NCBI GenBank assembly: GCA_015178975.1 | Contig: WHVD01000022.1 | Coordinates: forward strand, 434,001-498,000 | Length of the DNA: 64,000 bases | Direction of reading: 5' to 3' | Source: Hysterangium stoloniferum | Taxonomy: Eukaryota > Basidiomycota > Agaricomycetes > Hysterangiales > Hysterangiaceae | Shown: piece by piece, positions 45,266-56,247 of the stretch | Layout: every line of letters begins with the position of its first letter | How positions within the stretch are numbered: position 1 is the stretch's first letter | Translations under genes and position numbers: made by a program | The notes under the pieces: model-generated | What the model was told of the DNA's origin: nothing | Database searches by the model: none | What the model saw: the letters and a program-made list of their open reading frames with translations, nothing else

Positions 45266-45773
45266 AAGGCGGATAGCGGATTACTTAGTATGAGACTTCT
45301 AGAGGTGTAAGAGGGTATTCTGAGTCGATATTCTGATTGCCTAGTAACTACAGCTACAGCAGGTTCATATACAAGTATCAGGCATCTAGAAAACACTAAC
45401 TAGGAGAAGAGTGGAAAATGGTATTGACAAATAAGCTTGACTAGGAACGGGAAGATTACGATTAGTTTGGAGGCCATGAAATACCTGAGAGCGGGATTAC
45501 GAGAAAAGGAAATAGTCCGAGGGTTACAAGTATATATAGACACATGTGAAACATAGAGTAGGACAGATCATCATAATAAGACAGGGACGTATCAGAGTTT
45601 AACAGATAGTATGAGTATATTTTGACAGGGGCATAAACAGAGTTTGATCATTGCGAAGGCATACATCAGCATCAGGAGACTGACAGCTTCCGATGATGAC
45701 TCAAACGATAACTTGAATCATTGATAGGTGGCAATAACCTCGGGGACCATCGGGTTGCGACATGGTCATAACA
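45266..45773 (-). mobile_element. Family A LTR, truncated
   Basis: 508 bp matching positions ~232-743 of the first LTR. The promoter-side end (TGTTATGACCATG on the minus strand) is intact at 45773; the other end, with the AAGCTGAAGCC block, is missing. Confidence 0.85.
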
Positions 45774-46180
45774 ATTAGCCTCGACCCTAAGGGCGAGTCT
45801 CGTAAAGTCCCTATTTCATAATTAACATGAAAGTCCTCTCCCAGGAGTATGGGCACTGTCATTCCCTGTATGATGTATGTTTCTGCGTTAAAGCATAGTA
45901 GGGTTCCACTATTGTCACTGAGGTAGATAGGGATATTAACATATCCCAGGACCTTCACGTTCCCAGTGAGCTGTAAAAGGCAGAGCTTAAGCCCTTGTTT
46001 CAATTCAGGTTGGTCCTCTAGATTCTGATAAAATTCCTCCGACATAATGGAAAGTTCAGCTCCGGGATCCATCCTTATGTGAGTAAGTTCCTGACAATTT
46101 GGGCTTCCAACCCTTCCAAAGAGGTGTAAAGTGGACATCCCTACACTGGAATAGCCTCTGGGCAGTTCTCTTTTGTGATA
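45774..46180 (-). pseudogene. Retropepsin-like fragment of another Gypsy element
   Basis: Minus strand: MSTLHLFGRVGSPNCQELTH, then IRMDPGAELSIMSEEFYQNL, VKVLGYVNIPIYL, and YIIQGMTVPILLGEDFHVNY. Order and spacing match a retroviral-type aspartic protease, with DPGA where DTGA is usual, and the second-lobe ILLG motif. It is cut by the LTR at 45773 on its 3' side and by a Tc1 element at 46181 on its 5' side. It differs from the protease of the family A and C elements. Confidence 0.65.
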
Positions 46181-46485
46181 TACAGTGACTTACAAAACAT
46201 ATCCAACGTTTTGCAGTTTCAACTTGTATAGCTTATACCCCAGTAGATAAAATTATACAAATCACCACAATATTTGCCAACATGCTCTATCATGTATATG
46301 TAGTCCAAGGAACCATAAGGTCATTATGTAATATCCACATATGGTAATGATATGAATATTTTAATAGAGAGGGGTCATTGGATACCTTTTGTAACTGACA
46401 AGATTAGGCAGGAAATTACTTGTATTTAGTACTTGGTATAGCCACCCTTTTCCTTTAATACATCTGAAGCCCTCCTAGGCATACT

Positions 46486-47556
46486 TTAAATCAAATCCTG
46501 ACACACCTTTTCATCAATATTGTACCATTCATCCACCACCCTCTCCCATAACTCTTCCATCCCCTGGGGTGCATTCTCATACCCTGCCAACCTCCTCTTC
46601 AGGTTATTCCATAGGTGTTCAATGGGATTCAAGTCAGGAGACTGTGCTGGCCATGAGAGAACCCTGAAACCATTTTCTTGGAACAAATTCTGGGCCTTCT
46701 TGCAGGTATGTTTGGGGTCATTGTCTTGCTGGAAGATGATACCATTGGCAGATTTACCATAGTCCTTAAGACTGGCTTGCAGGTCATCCTCCAGAACCTG
46801 GATGTAGAGATCCCCATCAATCCTTCCATCCCTCTTGCATGCATACCCAACCCCCTCCCACAGCATGCACCCCCAAACCATTAAAGATCCACCACCAAAC
46901 TTCAGGGTTCCCTCAACCAGCCTGTCACTCAAGCCCTCCCCTGCCTTTTTCCACACCCACTTCCTGCCATCTGACCCCAGCCTATTAATTTTGGTCTCAT
47001 CAGACCACACCACCTTCTTCCAATCCTCCACAGTCCAATCCTGATGTGCCAAAGCAAAATCCATCCTCTCCTTCCTATGCCTCTTAGAAAGAAGAGGCCT
47101 TTTCTTCTTTACCACAGGCTTCATCCCAGCTGCCTTGAGTCCACAATGCACTGTTTAAGGATTGAGTGACTGGTTGGTGATAGTGCAAAGTGCCTTTGTT
47201 GCATCTACAGCTGTATCAGCCTTTCCAGGGCTGATAAGGTGTTGTGCAAAATGGATGTTGGCTGTGGAGAGTTTGGAAGGGTGACCACCAGAGGACTTAG
47301 AAAGGTGGGAACAGTGTTTAGAACAAAGTCTAGAGATAGTAGCATAGCTATAGCCAGTAGAAACTGAAATATGTCTGGCAGAATGGCCAGCATTGAGTAG
47401 AAAAAGGATCTCATACTGGGCAGCAGTGGAAAGGGGATGCATAGTTAGAATTGAGGGAATCTTAGCTGAGAAAGCCCTTCTACTTATACTGTAGTATAGA
47501 ATGATCACATGGCATGTTGAAAAACATAAACAACTGCAAACAATCAACATAGGCAC
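46486..47556 (-). pseudogene. Tc1 transposase, nearly intact DD34E
   Basis: Minus strand: helix-turn-helix region (AAQYEILFLLNAGHSARHIS, GGHPSKLS), then the catalytic domain with Asp (KKVVWSDETKINRLGSDG), Asp (IIFQQDNDPKHT) and Glu (SPDLNPIEHLWNNL); 34 residues separate the second Asp from the Glu, the Tc1 DD34E spacing. One stop (TAA where TQTVH-type relatives have Gln) interrupts the chain near 47155, and another lies close to the C-terminus (QDLI then stop, before SMPRRA). Cut-and-paste transposase in intact members. Confidence 0.88.
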
Positions 47557-47674
47557 ATGGTTTTCATGCTAGAACCTGTCAGTTACAAAACATATCCAAT
47601 GAACCCTCTCCATTAAAATATTCATAGTGTTTCCATATATGGATATTACATAATATAGTTCTACCATATACATA

Positions 47675-49270
47675 CAGTAGGCAACAAAACCCTTACAATG
47701 TTTTGTACTTTTTGAAAGACATGGCTATTCCTCCAGAAATAAATTCTGTAAAATGCCGAAAATATTATGTAATATACTTCAACATCATACCTTCCAGAAA
47801 TGCACAGCCACAAGGCACCATGTCCTTATTTGGTAAGTCCACATCACACACAAACCAATAGTTCATTGTAAGGGTTTTGTTGCACACTATTTTGAGACTA
47901 TTATTACAAGAAATTAGTAGTTAGTATGGCCCCCCTTTGCTCTAATCACTGCTGCAAGTCTTCTAGGCATACTCTCAATAAGCTTCTGACACTCCTCCTT
48001 TGGAATCTCTTCCCACACCTTCTGCACCCTCTCCCACAGTTCATGAACACTATTTGCAGGCTGTTCATACTCCCCCAGCTTCTTTTTGACATGATTCCAC
48101 AGATGTTCAATAGGATTCATGTCAGGAGATTGTGCTTGAGGACTGTAACATCATGGTCAGTGAATCATTTCTGGGCCTTTTTGTTGGTGTGTTTGAGGTC
48201 ATTGTCTTGTTGAAACACAATGTCAGCCACTGTTTTGTTGTAATATTTGAGGGTTTGCTGGAGTTCATCATCCAGGATCTCCACATAAAGCTCAGCATCC
48301 ATCCTCCCATCAATTTTGGTTGCAAACCCAACCCCATCCCAGCCCACGCATTCCCACATCATCACGTTTCCTCCTCCAAACTTGACTGTTCCCTCTACTA
48401 ACCTATCATTTAACCCCTCACCCACATTTTTCCACACACATATTTCCTTCCATCTGATCCCAGCCTATTAATCTTAGTCTCATCAGACCATATGACCCTC
48501 TTCCAGTCCTCCAGGGTCCATTCCAAATGCCTTTCTGCAAACTCCAATCGAGATTTCTGATGATGAGGTTTGAGAAGTGGCCTTTTTCTCTTTACCACAG
48601 TCCTCATGCCTATGGTTTTGAGGTGGTGATGCACTGTTTGTGAAGTAATAGGAGTGTTGATGATGTCTATAAGTTTCTTGGTTGCCTGTGTGGCATTATC
48701 AACCTTCCCCATGCAAATTATTCTTCTAGCATAGGCAACATGGCTGTGGTAAGCTTTGTAGGATGGCCACCAGAGCATTTGGGGAGGTCAGGGCAATGCT
48801 CAGAGTGAATACGACTGATGGTGGCACTGCTGAGATGAGTTTGGTAACATATTTGAGCTCCAGAAATGCCAGAGTCAAGTAGAGTAAGAACATGTTGGAT
48901 TTGGCTGGAGGAGAGCTTTTTCATTGTGAGTAGGGTGATTGTGGGATTCCAACTGGTTGCTTTCATCTTATATACATTGAGGAAGAGTGGTCACATGACT
49001 TTGTTGAACTTTATAAACAAAGTCATGTGACTAGGACCCATTTTGAACTTCAAAAATGTATGCAACAAAACCCTTACAATGAGCTATTGGTTTGTGTGTG
49101 ATGTGGACTTACCAAATAAGGATGTGGTGCCTTGTGGCTGTGCATGTCTGGAAGGTATGATGTTGAAGTATATTACATAATATTTTCGGCATTTTACAGA
49201 ATTTATTTCTGGAGGAATAGCCATGTCTTTCAAAAAGTACAAAACATTGTAAGGGTTTTGTTGCCTACTG
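47675..49270 (-). mobile_element. Tc1-like element 3, nested in element 2
   Basis: 1,596 bp with TIRs of about 210 bp (47675-47884 and 49061-49270), ends CAGTAGGCAACAAAACCC, TA duplicated on both sides (47673-47674 and 49271-49272). It sits in the right TIR of element 2, so it arrived later. Confidence 0.92.
47914..48966 (-). pseudogene. Tc1 transposase, frameshifted
   Basis: Minus strand: MKATSWNPTITLLTMKKLS, an HTH region with SSATISRIHSEHCPDLPKCS, then WKRVIWSDETKINRLGSDG, IVFQQDNDLKHTNKKAQK and NPIEHLWNHVKKKLGEYEQ to IRAKGGHTNY and a stop at 47914. Frame changes near 48740, 48430 and 48140 break it into four pieces. A distinct Tc1 family from elements 1 and 2. Confidence 0.88.
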
Positions 49271-49388
49271 TATATACATGATAGGTCATGTTCACAAATA
49301 TTTTGGTGATTTCTACTATTTTATCTACTGGGATATAGCATATATAAACTGAAACTACAAAACATTGGATACATTTTGGAAGTCACTG

Positions 49389-49617
49389 TAGGGCATTCTC
49401 CCTTCCCACAGCTTATATCTTAACAATAATGAGTAATAAATATTATGCAGTACAAAACTCACCTCAGTCTTGTATAAAAATGTATAACAGACTGAGGTGT
49501 GTTCTCTGTATGTGAGTATATTGTATAGCATTTAGAGAATAATATGGAACAAACAACAAAGGAAATGTGGTATAAAGAAATATCTCACTCATGCACAAAA
49601 TAGCCATTGTTTCAGAC
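49389..49617. other. Short stretch with CTCAG stem-loop
   Basis: No gene. CACCTCAGTC...GACTGAGGTG (about 49460-49498) forms a 10-bp stem. The sequence continues beyond the family F LTR at 50956. Confidence 0.5.
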
Positions 49618-50955
49618 TGTGATGTATCAACATTATCTCATAATATTCTCTTAATTTTCTTTGAATTATTTAATATTTTCTCGAATTTCTATTGTATTTT
49701 TATTATGTTTATTGTGAAAAATAGGCCTTATTCCTTTTAACTTCGCATAATAATAGCATATATGAACACATATTATGCTATTATATCTTAGTTAATTTAT
49801 TATAATTTTTAACTAATTATTCATATTTTATTTACTTAGTTATTACCTTTCGGCACTTGCTGCAGCCTAGTTTGCGCATTTTTGGAGTCATGTGACTTAT
49901 TACATAAGCCTCCAGTGTCGGGATGTCACACGAGTCACGAATGTGACTACCCGAGTCACACAAGTCACGAATGTGACTACCCGAGTCACACAAGTCACGA
50001 ATGTGACTACCCGAGTCACACAAGTCACGAACGTGACTACCCGAGTCATTATTAGGTTCCGCCGACTCATCGTTTGCTTCCGTCCCCGGGACCGCGGCCT
50101 TGAACCTTCATGTTCAAGCCAAAGCTTAGAACCCTTGTCTCAGAGAGGGGAATCACATGTTAAACAAAGGGTAAATAATGAGTAGAATATGAGGTCATTA
50201 TGATCTCACTAATGACCTCATAAACTAAATAGTTAGCTAATCATTGAGTTATCAAAATGTATATAAGGAGGGCTAAGTTTCCAATAAAATCATCTTATCA
50301 CACACATATTTGCAGCACAGCACCAGCTTATCTAATCATCCTAAGGACAATAATAGCCTTAGTCTGATACACTCACTGCAAGCACCTACACTTGCAGCAT
50401 CTTGAATCTTTGTCAGCAACTCTTGGACTTAGCTAATCATCTAAGTTCCCCAGCCTCACAGCTACCCTTTAGGCTTATTAATTAGATAATAAACCTAATA
50501 AGTATCTAAGTATCCTTACTGAAATCCCTGCCAATACTAGATTACTCAAGGCCCAGCCCTAAGTTTATTGAATTAATCAAGTACAAGCACTCAGATAATC
50601 CAATACAATTTATTTTCTCTATTAATAAATTATTTAACACCTTGTTAAATAACTATTAATAGTTACAAATAAGCATACAAGAATCCGAAGCTCTTATATC
50701 AAGTCTCTGCCAAGTTACTGCGCATATATTCAGCTTCCAGCCCCTATTCTCAAGGAATAGTTCTTGTATTTGCTAAAAGAGTCATACACAGTTCTATTGA
50801 ACCTTTCAATAATCAAAATAAGCATTGATTTGAGTTGTTTAAGCTTCATAGCGCAGCTCATTAATCTATCAGTATTTAAATTACTGGACCTTTGCTTGTT
50901 TTATTGTCTATAGCATCTATTGAGCTATCTAAGAGAATCCCCTGAATACATTACA
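49618..50955 (+). mobile_element. Family F solo LTR, 1.34 kb, TSD CAGAC
   Basis: TGTGATGTATC...AATACATTACA, flanked by CAGAC at 49613-49617 and 50956-50960. Contains four 30-bp units with GTCACGAATGTGACTACCC (49920-50050), a TATA box (TATATAAGGAGGGC, ~50262) and the long leader shared with 41121-42927. Confidence 0.92.
49926..50050 (+). repeat. 30-bp minisatellite, four units
   Basis: Units containing GTCACGAATGTGAC, itself an inverted pair, repeat four times at a 30-bp period inside the LTR upstream of its TATA box, a position comparable to the GTCAC/GTGAC minisatellites in family D LTRs. Confidence 0.85.
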
Positions 50956-51704
50956 CAGACTCTGTTGTCCATGCCACATAAAAGACTTGAAGCATGATAA
51001 CCTGTAATGAGACAGTTACACTCAGTCGTACACAGATAGTATGCAAACGTCTGAGTAATTACCTGTAATGAGACAGTTACACTATGTTGCATAAGTACAA
51101 GTAGATAAGCAAGAAACCATTAACTCACCTCAGTCGTGCGCAAATAGTATGCAAACGTCTGAGGTGATGTGTACCTAGCTCAAAGACTAAATATGAAATG
51201 TAGTCTTTTCATGTACAAATAAGTAAATCAATAATCACGTTGTTGAAAACGCTATATGAAACAAGGTTAGTGTGATGAGACACTAAACAAAAAGGAGTTG
51301 GACAAAATTATATAACAATTTGTGTCATTTCAGGACAATCAGAAACAAAGGGTCAATAGGCTGTGTCGCACTTGAATTTCCAACACCACAATCCCAACAC
51401 ATCTCATTAAGTCTTTGGGTTGAGCATGGCCTGATCTATTCTGGTCACACAAAAAAGCAGTGGTGACACAATATAATTATATTTCCTTGCCCAGATTCAC
51501 AAATGAATGACAGAGATAGGGGTTTTTTGAGGTGACGAGGACCTAGTGGTTTGTCTTATTGAGATGAAAGAAGGGATATTAATGTGTTCTTCATTGTTGT
51601 TGATATTTCATTGATGTGCATCACATGGGAAATAATGCATCGTGACAGTTTATGCATGGAGAGGGAATGTTTGCATCGTCTTGTGCCACATTTCACAGGG
51701 GGAG
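50956..51704. other. Probable Copia-related non-coding stretch
   Basis: Three CTCAG/CTGAG stem-loops of the type seen in the Copia LTR (about 51025-51057 and 51125-51165) and a duplicated CCTGTAATGAGACAGTTACAC (about 51001 and 51062, partly quoted). No gene; the far end carries a polypurine tract (CACAGGGGGAG) at about 51694-51704. Confidence 0.45.
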
Positions 51705-51891
51705 TGTTGGAAAGGAAGATCAAGGGACCGGAGGTCAGATAACCTGAGTTGCAATGCATTCCAAGATGCAAGGTGAAGGCTGTTAGCCTTGCACTAGTTT
51801 ATATAATACACAAGTGTAAGTACTGGTAGATACATAGGTATATATATGTTATTATAGATGTATTGCAATTATAGTTCTTGCCCATCTTACA
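51705..51891 (+). mobile_element. Putative short Copia LTR beside RHS-like copy 2
   Basis: Preceded by the polypurine tract CACAGGGGGAG, it starts TGTTGGAAAGG, has a TATA-like GTTTATATAATAC and ends GCCCATCTTACA. A truncated copy of the last ~70 bp lies at 55985-56055 in the equivalent position next to RHS-like copy 3. Confidence 0.5.
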
Positions 51892-52304
51892 GGCTTCCGG
51901 GCAGAACAAAATTATATCATGTGTATTACAGATAAAAGGCGATAACAAGTCTTGCCTAGCTGCATGTAATCTCGTCATCAATTGGGATCACTGGCGGTCA
52001 CACAAGTTGACAGGACCACAGTGTACTGTCCAGAGCAGAACAAGATACAGGCAAGTGCAGCGTATGGTAAGATCTAAGTCCTGAAAACTTCCCGGCTACT
52101 TATACCGTACAACACGATGATTATGTAATCACGTAAAACTAAAGGGTCCGTGCGTAAGACTGGGGGCACCAGGATTACACTGCACCACCCATCTGACAAC
52201 TGTAGTAATTCGATCCTTGCTAAGTGCACAACAACGGGTCTTTCAAAACTCCAAGTAGGACTTCACATTGTATAATACAAGGATGCAACTACAACAGAAT
52301 TAAC

Positions 52305-54062
52305 CTAAAACATCTTGGTAGGATCAACTACAGCAGTGTACAAGCAAACTTCCTTGACAGCTGACTGTTGAGGAACTGTCAAAGTCGATGCTGGTGGAAT
52401 TATGAATACAAAGCACCAATCCTCTTGCTTTGGAAAGCCATGCTTGGCTGCATAGTTGATAATCCCAGATTTGATCGGATGGCTCTTGGCAATGGTGAAT
52501 TGGAAGAGGTAGAGTTTACCGTTCGAAAGAATGAAGGAATCAATGGCTACTTGATTGGATCGCTGGGGAACATAAAAAACATCAGGCAGAATGGTGTCCA
52601 ATTCAGAATCCAGGTATTCGATGATTTGAGTCGGTGTTACACTGAGATCTTCCTCGACTGCCTGAACACGGAGTTGCTCCAGTTCTGGATTGGAAAGGGG
52701 AATGTGACTGGAGTACCATTGAGGCAAGTTCTTCGTCAGACCATTGCACTCCCGCTTTACCATTGGATGAAGGGTGAGCGAAATTTCTGTGATAAGGTGG
52801 GACTGAACCGCCGCCTCAAAGAAGACACCGGCTACACTCCTCAACTGAGGAACCTTCTCAAGATAACGGTATAGGCGAATCTTCTCCTTTAACTCTTCTT
52901 TGCGAAATTGGTTGGCAAGTCTTGTTTTGACGTATAGGGAGACAGGAGCTAATACAGGTTTGTGGAATCGGTCCCCTTCGCGGCTGAGCAAACAGAGCGA
53001 ATGCGACGTTTCGTTCATCGCAAGTGCTCCGGATTCGGATATAAGCTTCTCGAGTGTTGATATGTTGAGCCTCGCCAACGCCGTTTCGAACTTAGTCTCG
53101 TGTGTCTCTAACTGCAATGTAGTATACTGGATACATAGACGGGGTATCGGGCCCAGACGATAGCATTTCTCAACGACTTCTTCTTCTGAGAGGTTGTATA
53201 GAGAGGCGCTGAGTGCAGACAGGTATTCATAAGCGTGCAGTTCAAGAACTAGGTTGGAGAACTCACGCTTGTTTCATCTCCCCTATGCTCCATGGATTCA
53301 TAATGAAAAGGTTATATGACGTTGTCTTGTGCAGTTTGTGCCACCGCTGTTCGTTTGGGGAAGTGGTAAAGAAGACAACGAACTCAGTGCCGACCGAAGT
53401 GAGCATAGTTAGGGCTCCAGGGTCACTTTCCGAATCGACGAACACCCAGACTCGGGTGCTGGGGAGGAAATCACGATGTCTCCAACTGGTGGGCAATTCA
53501 TAGGCACCCTCCTCCACAAAGAGGGTATACTGGTCTTTATGGAGCCAGAGAAACGGGCGCTTCTCAGAGGCACAGCGACGTGCAGCGTATATCTGCCAAA
53601 GAGTTTTCCCTCTTCCAAGGGTGAGGGCAGCAGCAAGACACTATTATCGAATGCCTCACCTATTCCCGGTTGCCCTGTAATCACAAAACTCGGGGGCTCC
53701 CCGCTAAAGTAGCGGCCAGGCATGGGTGTAATCGTCTCTTCGTATTGCCGCTGACAGGCATCGAAAATACGAATGTACTCAGCACGGACCCAGATAAACT
53801 CTCGAGTGAATCCCTTGATACCGATCCCGAGAGAATAGCAGTCGGGGAGGATTTCAGCTTCCCCATCGTCGTCCACGTCCATTGCGAACTCGTTCAATGC
53901 GCCTTGGCCGTCCGCTTTCCTCCATGCATCCCTCTCATCCTTCATACTCGTGCCCCAGAACTTGGTATGAAACTGTGCGAGAGGTTTGTTCGGGGCTAGT
54001 TTAACCCAAGATGCTGCAGCGGAAGCTTCGATGATAGAGGCGATGTTGGATGGTCCTGACAT
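52305..54062 (-). CDS. RHS/Crinkler-like P-loop NTPase plus nuclease, copy 2 (intact)
   Basis: Three exons: 54062-53660, 53609-53267 and 53208-52305, with introns of 50 nt (53659-53610) and 58 nt (53266-53209), both GT...AG. Exons sum to 1,650 nt, 549 aa and a stop, with no lesion. Residues 130-137 read GQPGIGKT, a Walker A motif whose last Gly codon is split by the first intron; Walker B-like RVWVFVDS is at 187-194. The C-terminal third has Glu380 (GVFFEAA), Asp472 (AIDSF) and Gln485-x-Thr487 followed by His492 (LYLFQFTIAKSH), a layout expected of a PD-(D/E)XK-like nuclease fold. I infer the NTPase plus nuclease architecture described for Crinkler-RHS-type proteins. No signal peptide or membrane segment. 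Role unknown: secreted-effector-like, intragenomic conflict or transposon-associated are all possible. Confidence 0.78.
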
Positions 54063-54638
54063 GGAAGATCGATGGGACGTTACTTAGTTCGCCAATTTTA
54101 AGGAGCAGCTCCAGCTCCCCGGATACATCACGTGAAGGATCATGTGACTAAATCAATATGGGGCTATGGGAAAGTACCGCGCAGGGTGTCGCGACTGCCG
54201 CGAACACCTCAAGGGTATCTCAAATATGCACTTCACTAGTATAAATTATAGTTTGTATATATTCTGTTAATAATAGCAAGTCTTCGCATAAACCGAGATC
54301 GCGATTGAATCCGCAATGACGAATGTATGCGCATATATGCGCATATACCATAATGCCATAAGGGGAACTAACTCCTTATTTCTCCTTAATGATGCAATAG
54401 GCTAGAAAATTCGAGTATCTAAATCTCTCCTTTTACTTCCCTAAATAATTACAAATAAAAGAACACAAAATTCGCCATGTACCTCAGTGAAAGTCATTCA
54501 CTCACTCACTGAGATTCGTGTTTAGACTCTATTCTTCCTCATTCTTGTCTTCTACTCAACATATTCTTCATAACATATCAATCCGCCTACTGGGGCTCTA
54601 CTAATTTACTTTAAGACTGGGTTTTAATGTTTAAAATT
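54063..54638. other. Upstream region of RHS-like copy 2
   Basis: The first ~65 bp (TTACTTAGTTCGCCAATTTTAAG, partly quoted, and GCAGCTCCAGCTC) are conserved upstream of copies 1, 2 and 3 and may hold promoter or 5' leader elements. Beyond that nothing is recognisable apart from a palindromic ATGCGCATATATGCGCAT at about 54333. Confidence 0.4.
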
Positions 54639-55452
54639 GTGAATTAGCCCCTTTTTCAAGAGAATATACCATTTAAAGTGGTATTTTGAGTATTACCATT
54701 CAAAATATAGCTATGTTTTAGTTTGAAGCCAAAATGTATATTCGTGGCAATTGTCACTTTTCGCGGCACCCTCACAGCAGTGCGCAGCACCCACGGAGTG
54801 AGATTCAATGTTGGAGTTTGAAAATTATTTGATCCTTGATAGTCAACCTCTGCAATTCCTGAGCCAAATCACACTATATTTTTTGGTGACACTCTGACAG
54901 CTTCTCATCCAGTGTTATTGAGGATTGTTTCTTTCCAGTTATTCCACACCTTTGTATGAGTTTTGGGAATCTCTTGCTTTGGAAAGGTACTATCCTTTCT
55001 CTTAGATAGCTGTCTCTTTTTCTTCCCTTTTATAGCTTGCTCTTTGATTAAGTTGGGATTACCTGGCTGATAGATCAAGACTATTAAGTCAGAACTATAC
55101 CTGCAAGATTCTAGTTTGCTGTAGCCTTGTACCTCTTTCACCCATACAGTGTGAGTGGCTTAAACTCTAGACTCTAAGGTTTAGTGTTATCTGATTTTTA
55201 CATTTTTCTACCAGCCAGAGCTTTAAATCCTTATACTATCTTGTGGTGAATTCCCTGCTGGTAAAATCTCATATCAGAAGTATCTGTGAATACTTTGGAT
55301 GTGTAATTTGGAACTCTTGGCTTACTGGATCATTTAAACTGCTTACTGGACTTTCTGAAATTTATTCAGTTATTCCTCTTATTTTGGAATTGTCTGTCTT
55401 ATTTCTCTAATGATATATTATCATAATACTTTTTGAACTGATTCTAATGTAC
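54639..55452. repeat. Repeat E copy 2, uninterrupted
   Basis: 814 bp, GTGAATTAGCCCC...CTAATGTAC, the empty-site counterpart of 26908-33126. It gives the pre-insertion sequence GCAATTCCTGAGCCAAATC of the Copia target. Confidence 0.8.
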
Positions 55453-55984
55453 CGGTCAAACAAAATTTGAAGTTAAATTGGAGTACTAATAACAAGGGAT
55501 AATTATAGGATAATTTCCACAAGAAAGTGAGCCAATTAGTTGTCTCCTGAACCCTATTCCTTCAACTGTACGGGACCATCTACACGAAAGCACTGCAATC
55601 GCGGCCATCGAGTTGAGAAATGTCACTATCCTATTTTTTTCAGGCATTGTCTCGCATGTTATAAAACCCCGTAAAGTGTTTAGGAGAAGGTCGATTCACT
55701 GCCCATGCCACTTACTGTTGAAGGGAAGACTGAGTATACCGAAAATCTCGAGCAATGGCGTGGCCAAAAAAGTATTTTGTAGTGTCCCCGATGGAATATA
55801 CGTCAATGATGCTATTCCTTTTCAGTTTTTAAATATTTGATTAAATTGTCACCAAAATAGTATCCACAACAGCCGTGCAAGTGTACATTGAACCAAAATC
55901 GTAATAAATTGAGGATGGTACGAAGGTGAAGCATTGAATATCACAGACTTGTTTTCCTATGCATGATGCCTTTGTCTATATCCT
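55453..55984. other. Stretch without recognisable gene
   Basis: A 75-codon plus-strand frame at 55613-55840 is open but matches nothing I know. No repeats found. Confidence 0.4.
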
Positions 55985-56247
55985 ATGGTAGATACGTAGG
56001 TATATATATCTTGTTGTAGATGTATTGCAATTATAGTTCTTGCCCATCTTACAGGCTTCCAAGCAGAACGAAATTATATCATGTGCATTACAGATAAAAG
56101 GCGATAACAAGTCTTGCCTAGCTGCACCACCCATTTGATAGCTGTAGTAATTGGATCCTTGCTAAGTGCGCAATGACGGGTCTTTCGAAACCCAGAGTAG
56201 GACTTCATATTTGTATAATACAAGGATGCAGCTACAACGGAATTAAC
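55985..56247 (+). repeat. Duplicated 3' flank of RHS-like genes
   Basis: Matches 51826-52304 in segments: the short LTR end (CTTGCCCATCTTACAGGCTTCC, partly quoted), GATAAAAGGCGATAACAAGTC, and GCTGCACCACCCAT. It shows that copies 2 and 3 were duplicated together with 3' flanking DNA. Confidence 0.75.

Larger units (their letters stand above)
46183..49388 (-). mobile_element. Tc1-like element 2, containing element 3
   Basis: CAGTGACTTACAAAACATATCC at 46183 (partly quoted) to ...GGAAGTCACTG at 49388, flanked by TA on both sides. Without the inserted element 3 it is about 1.6 kb. The right TIR is split near its middle. The TIRs are about 210 bp long. Confidence 0.9.
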
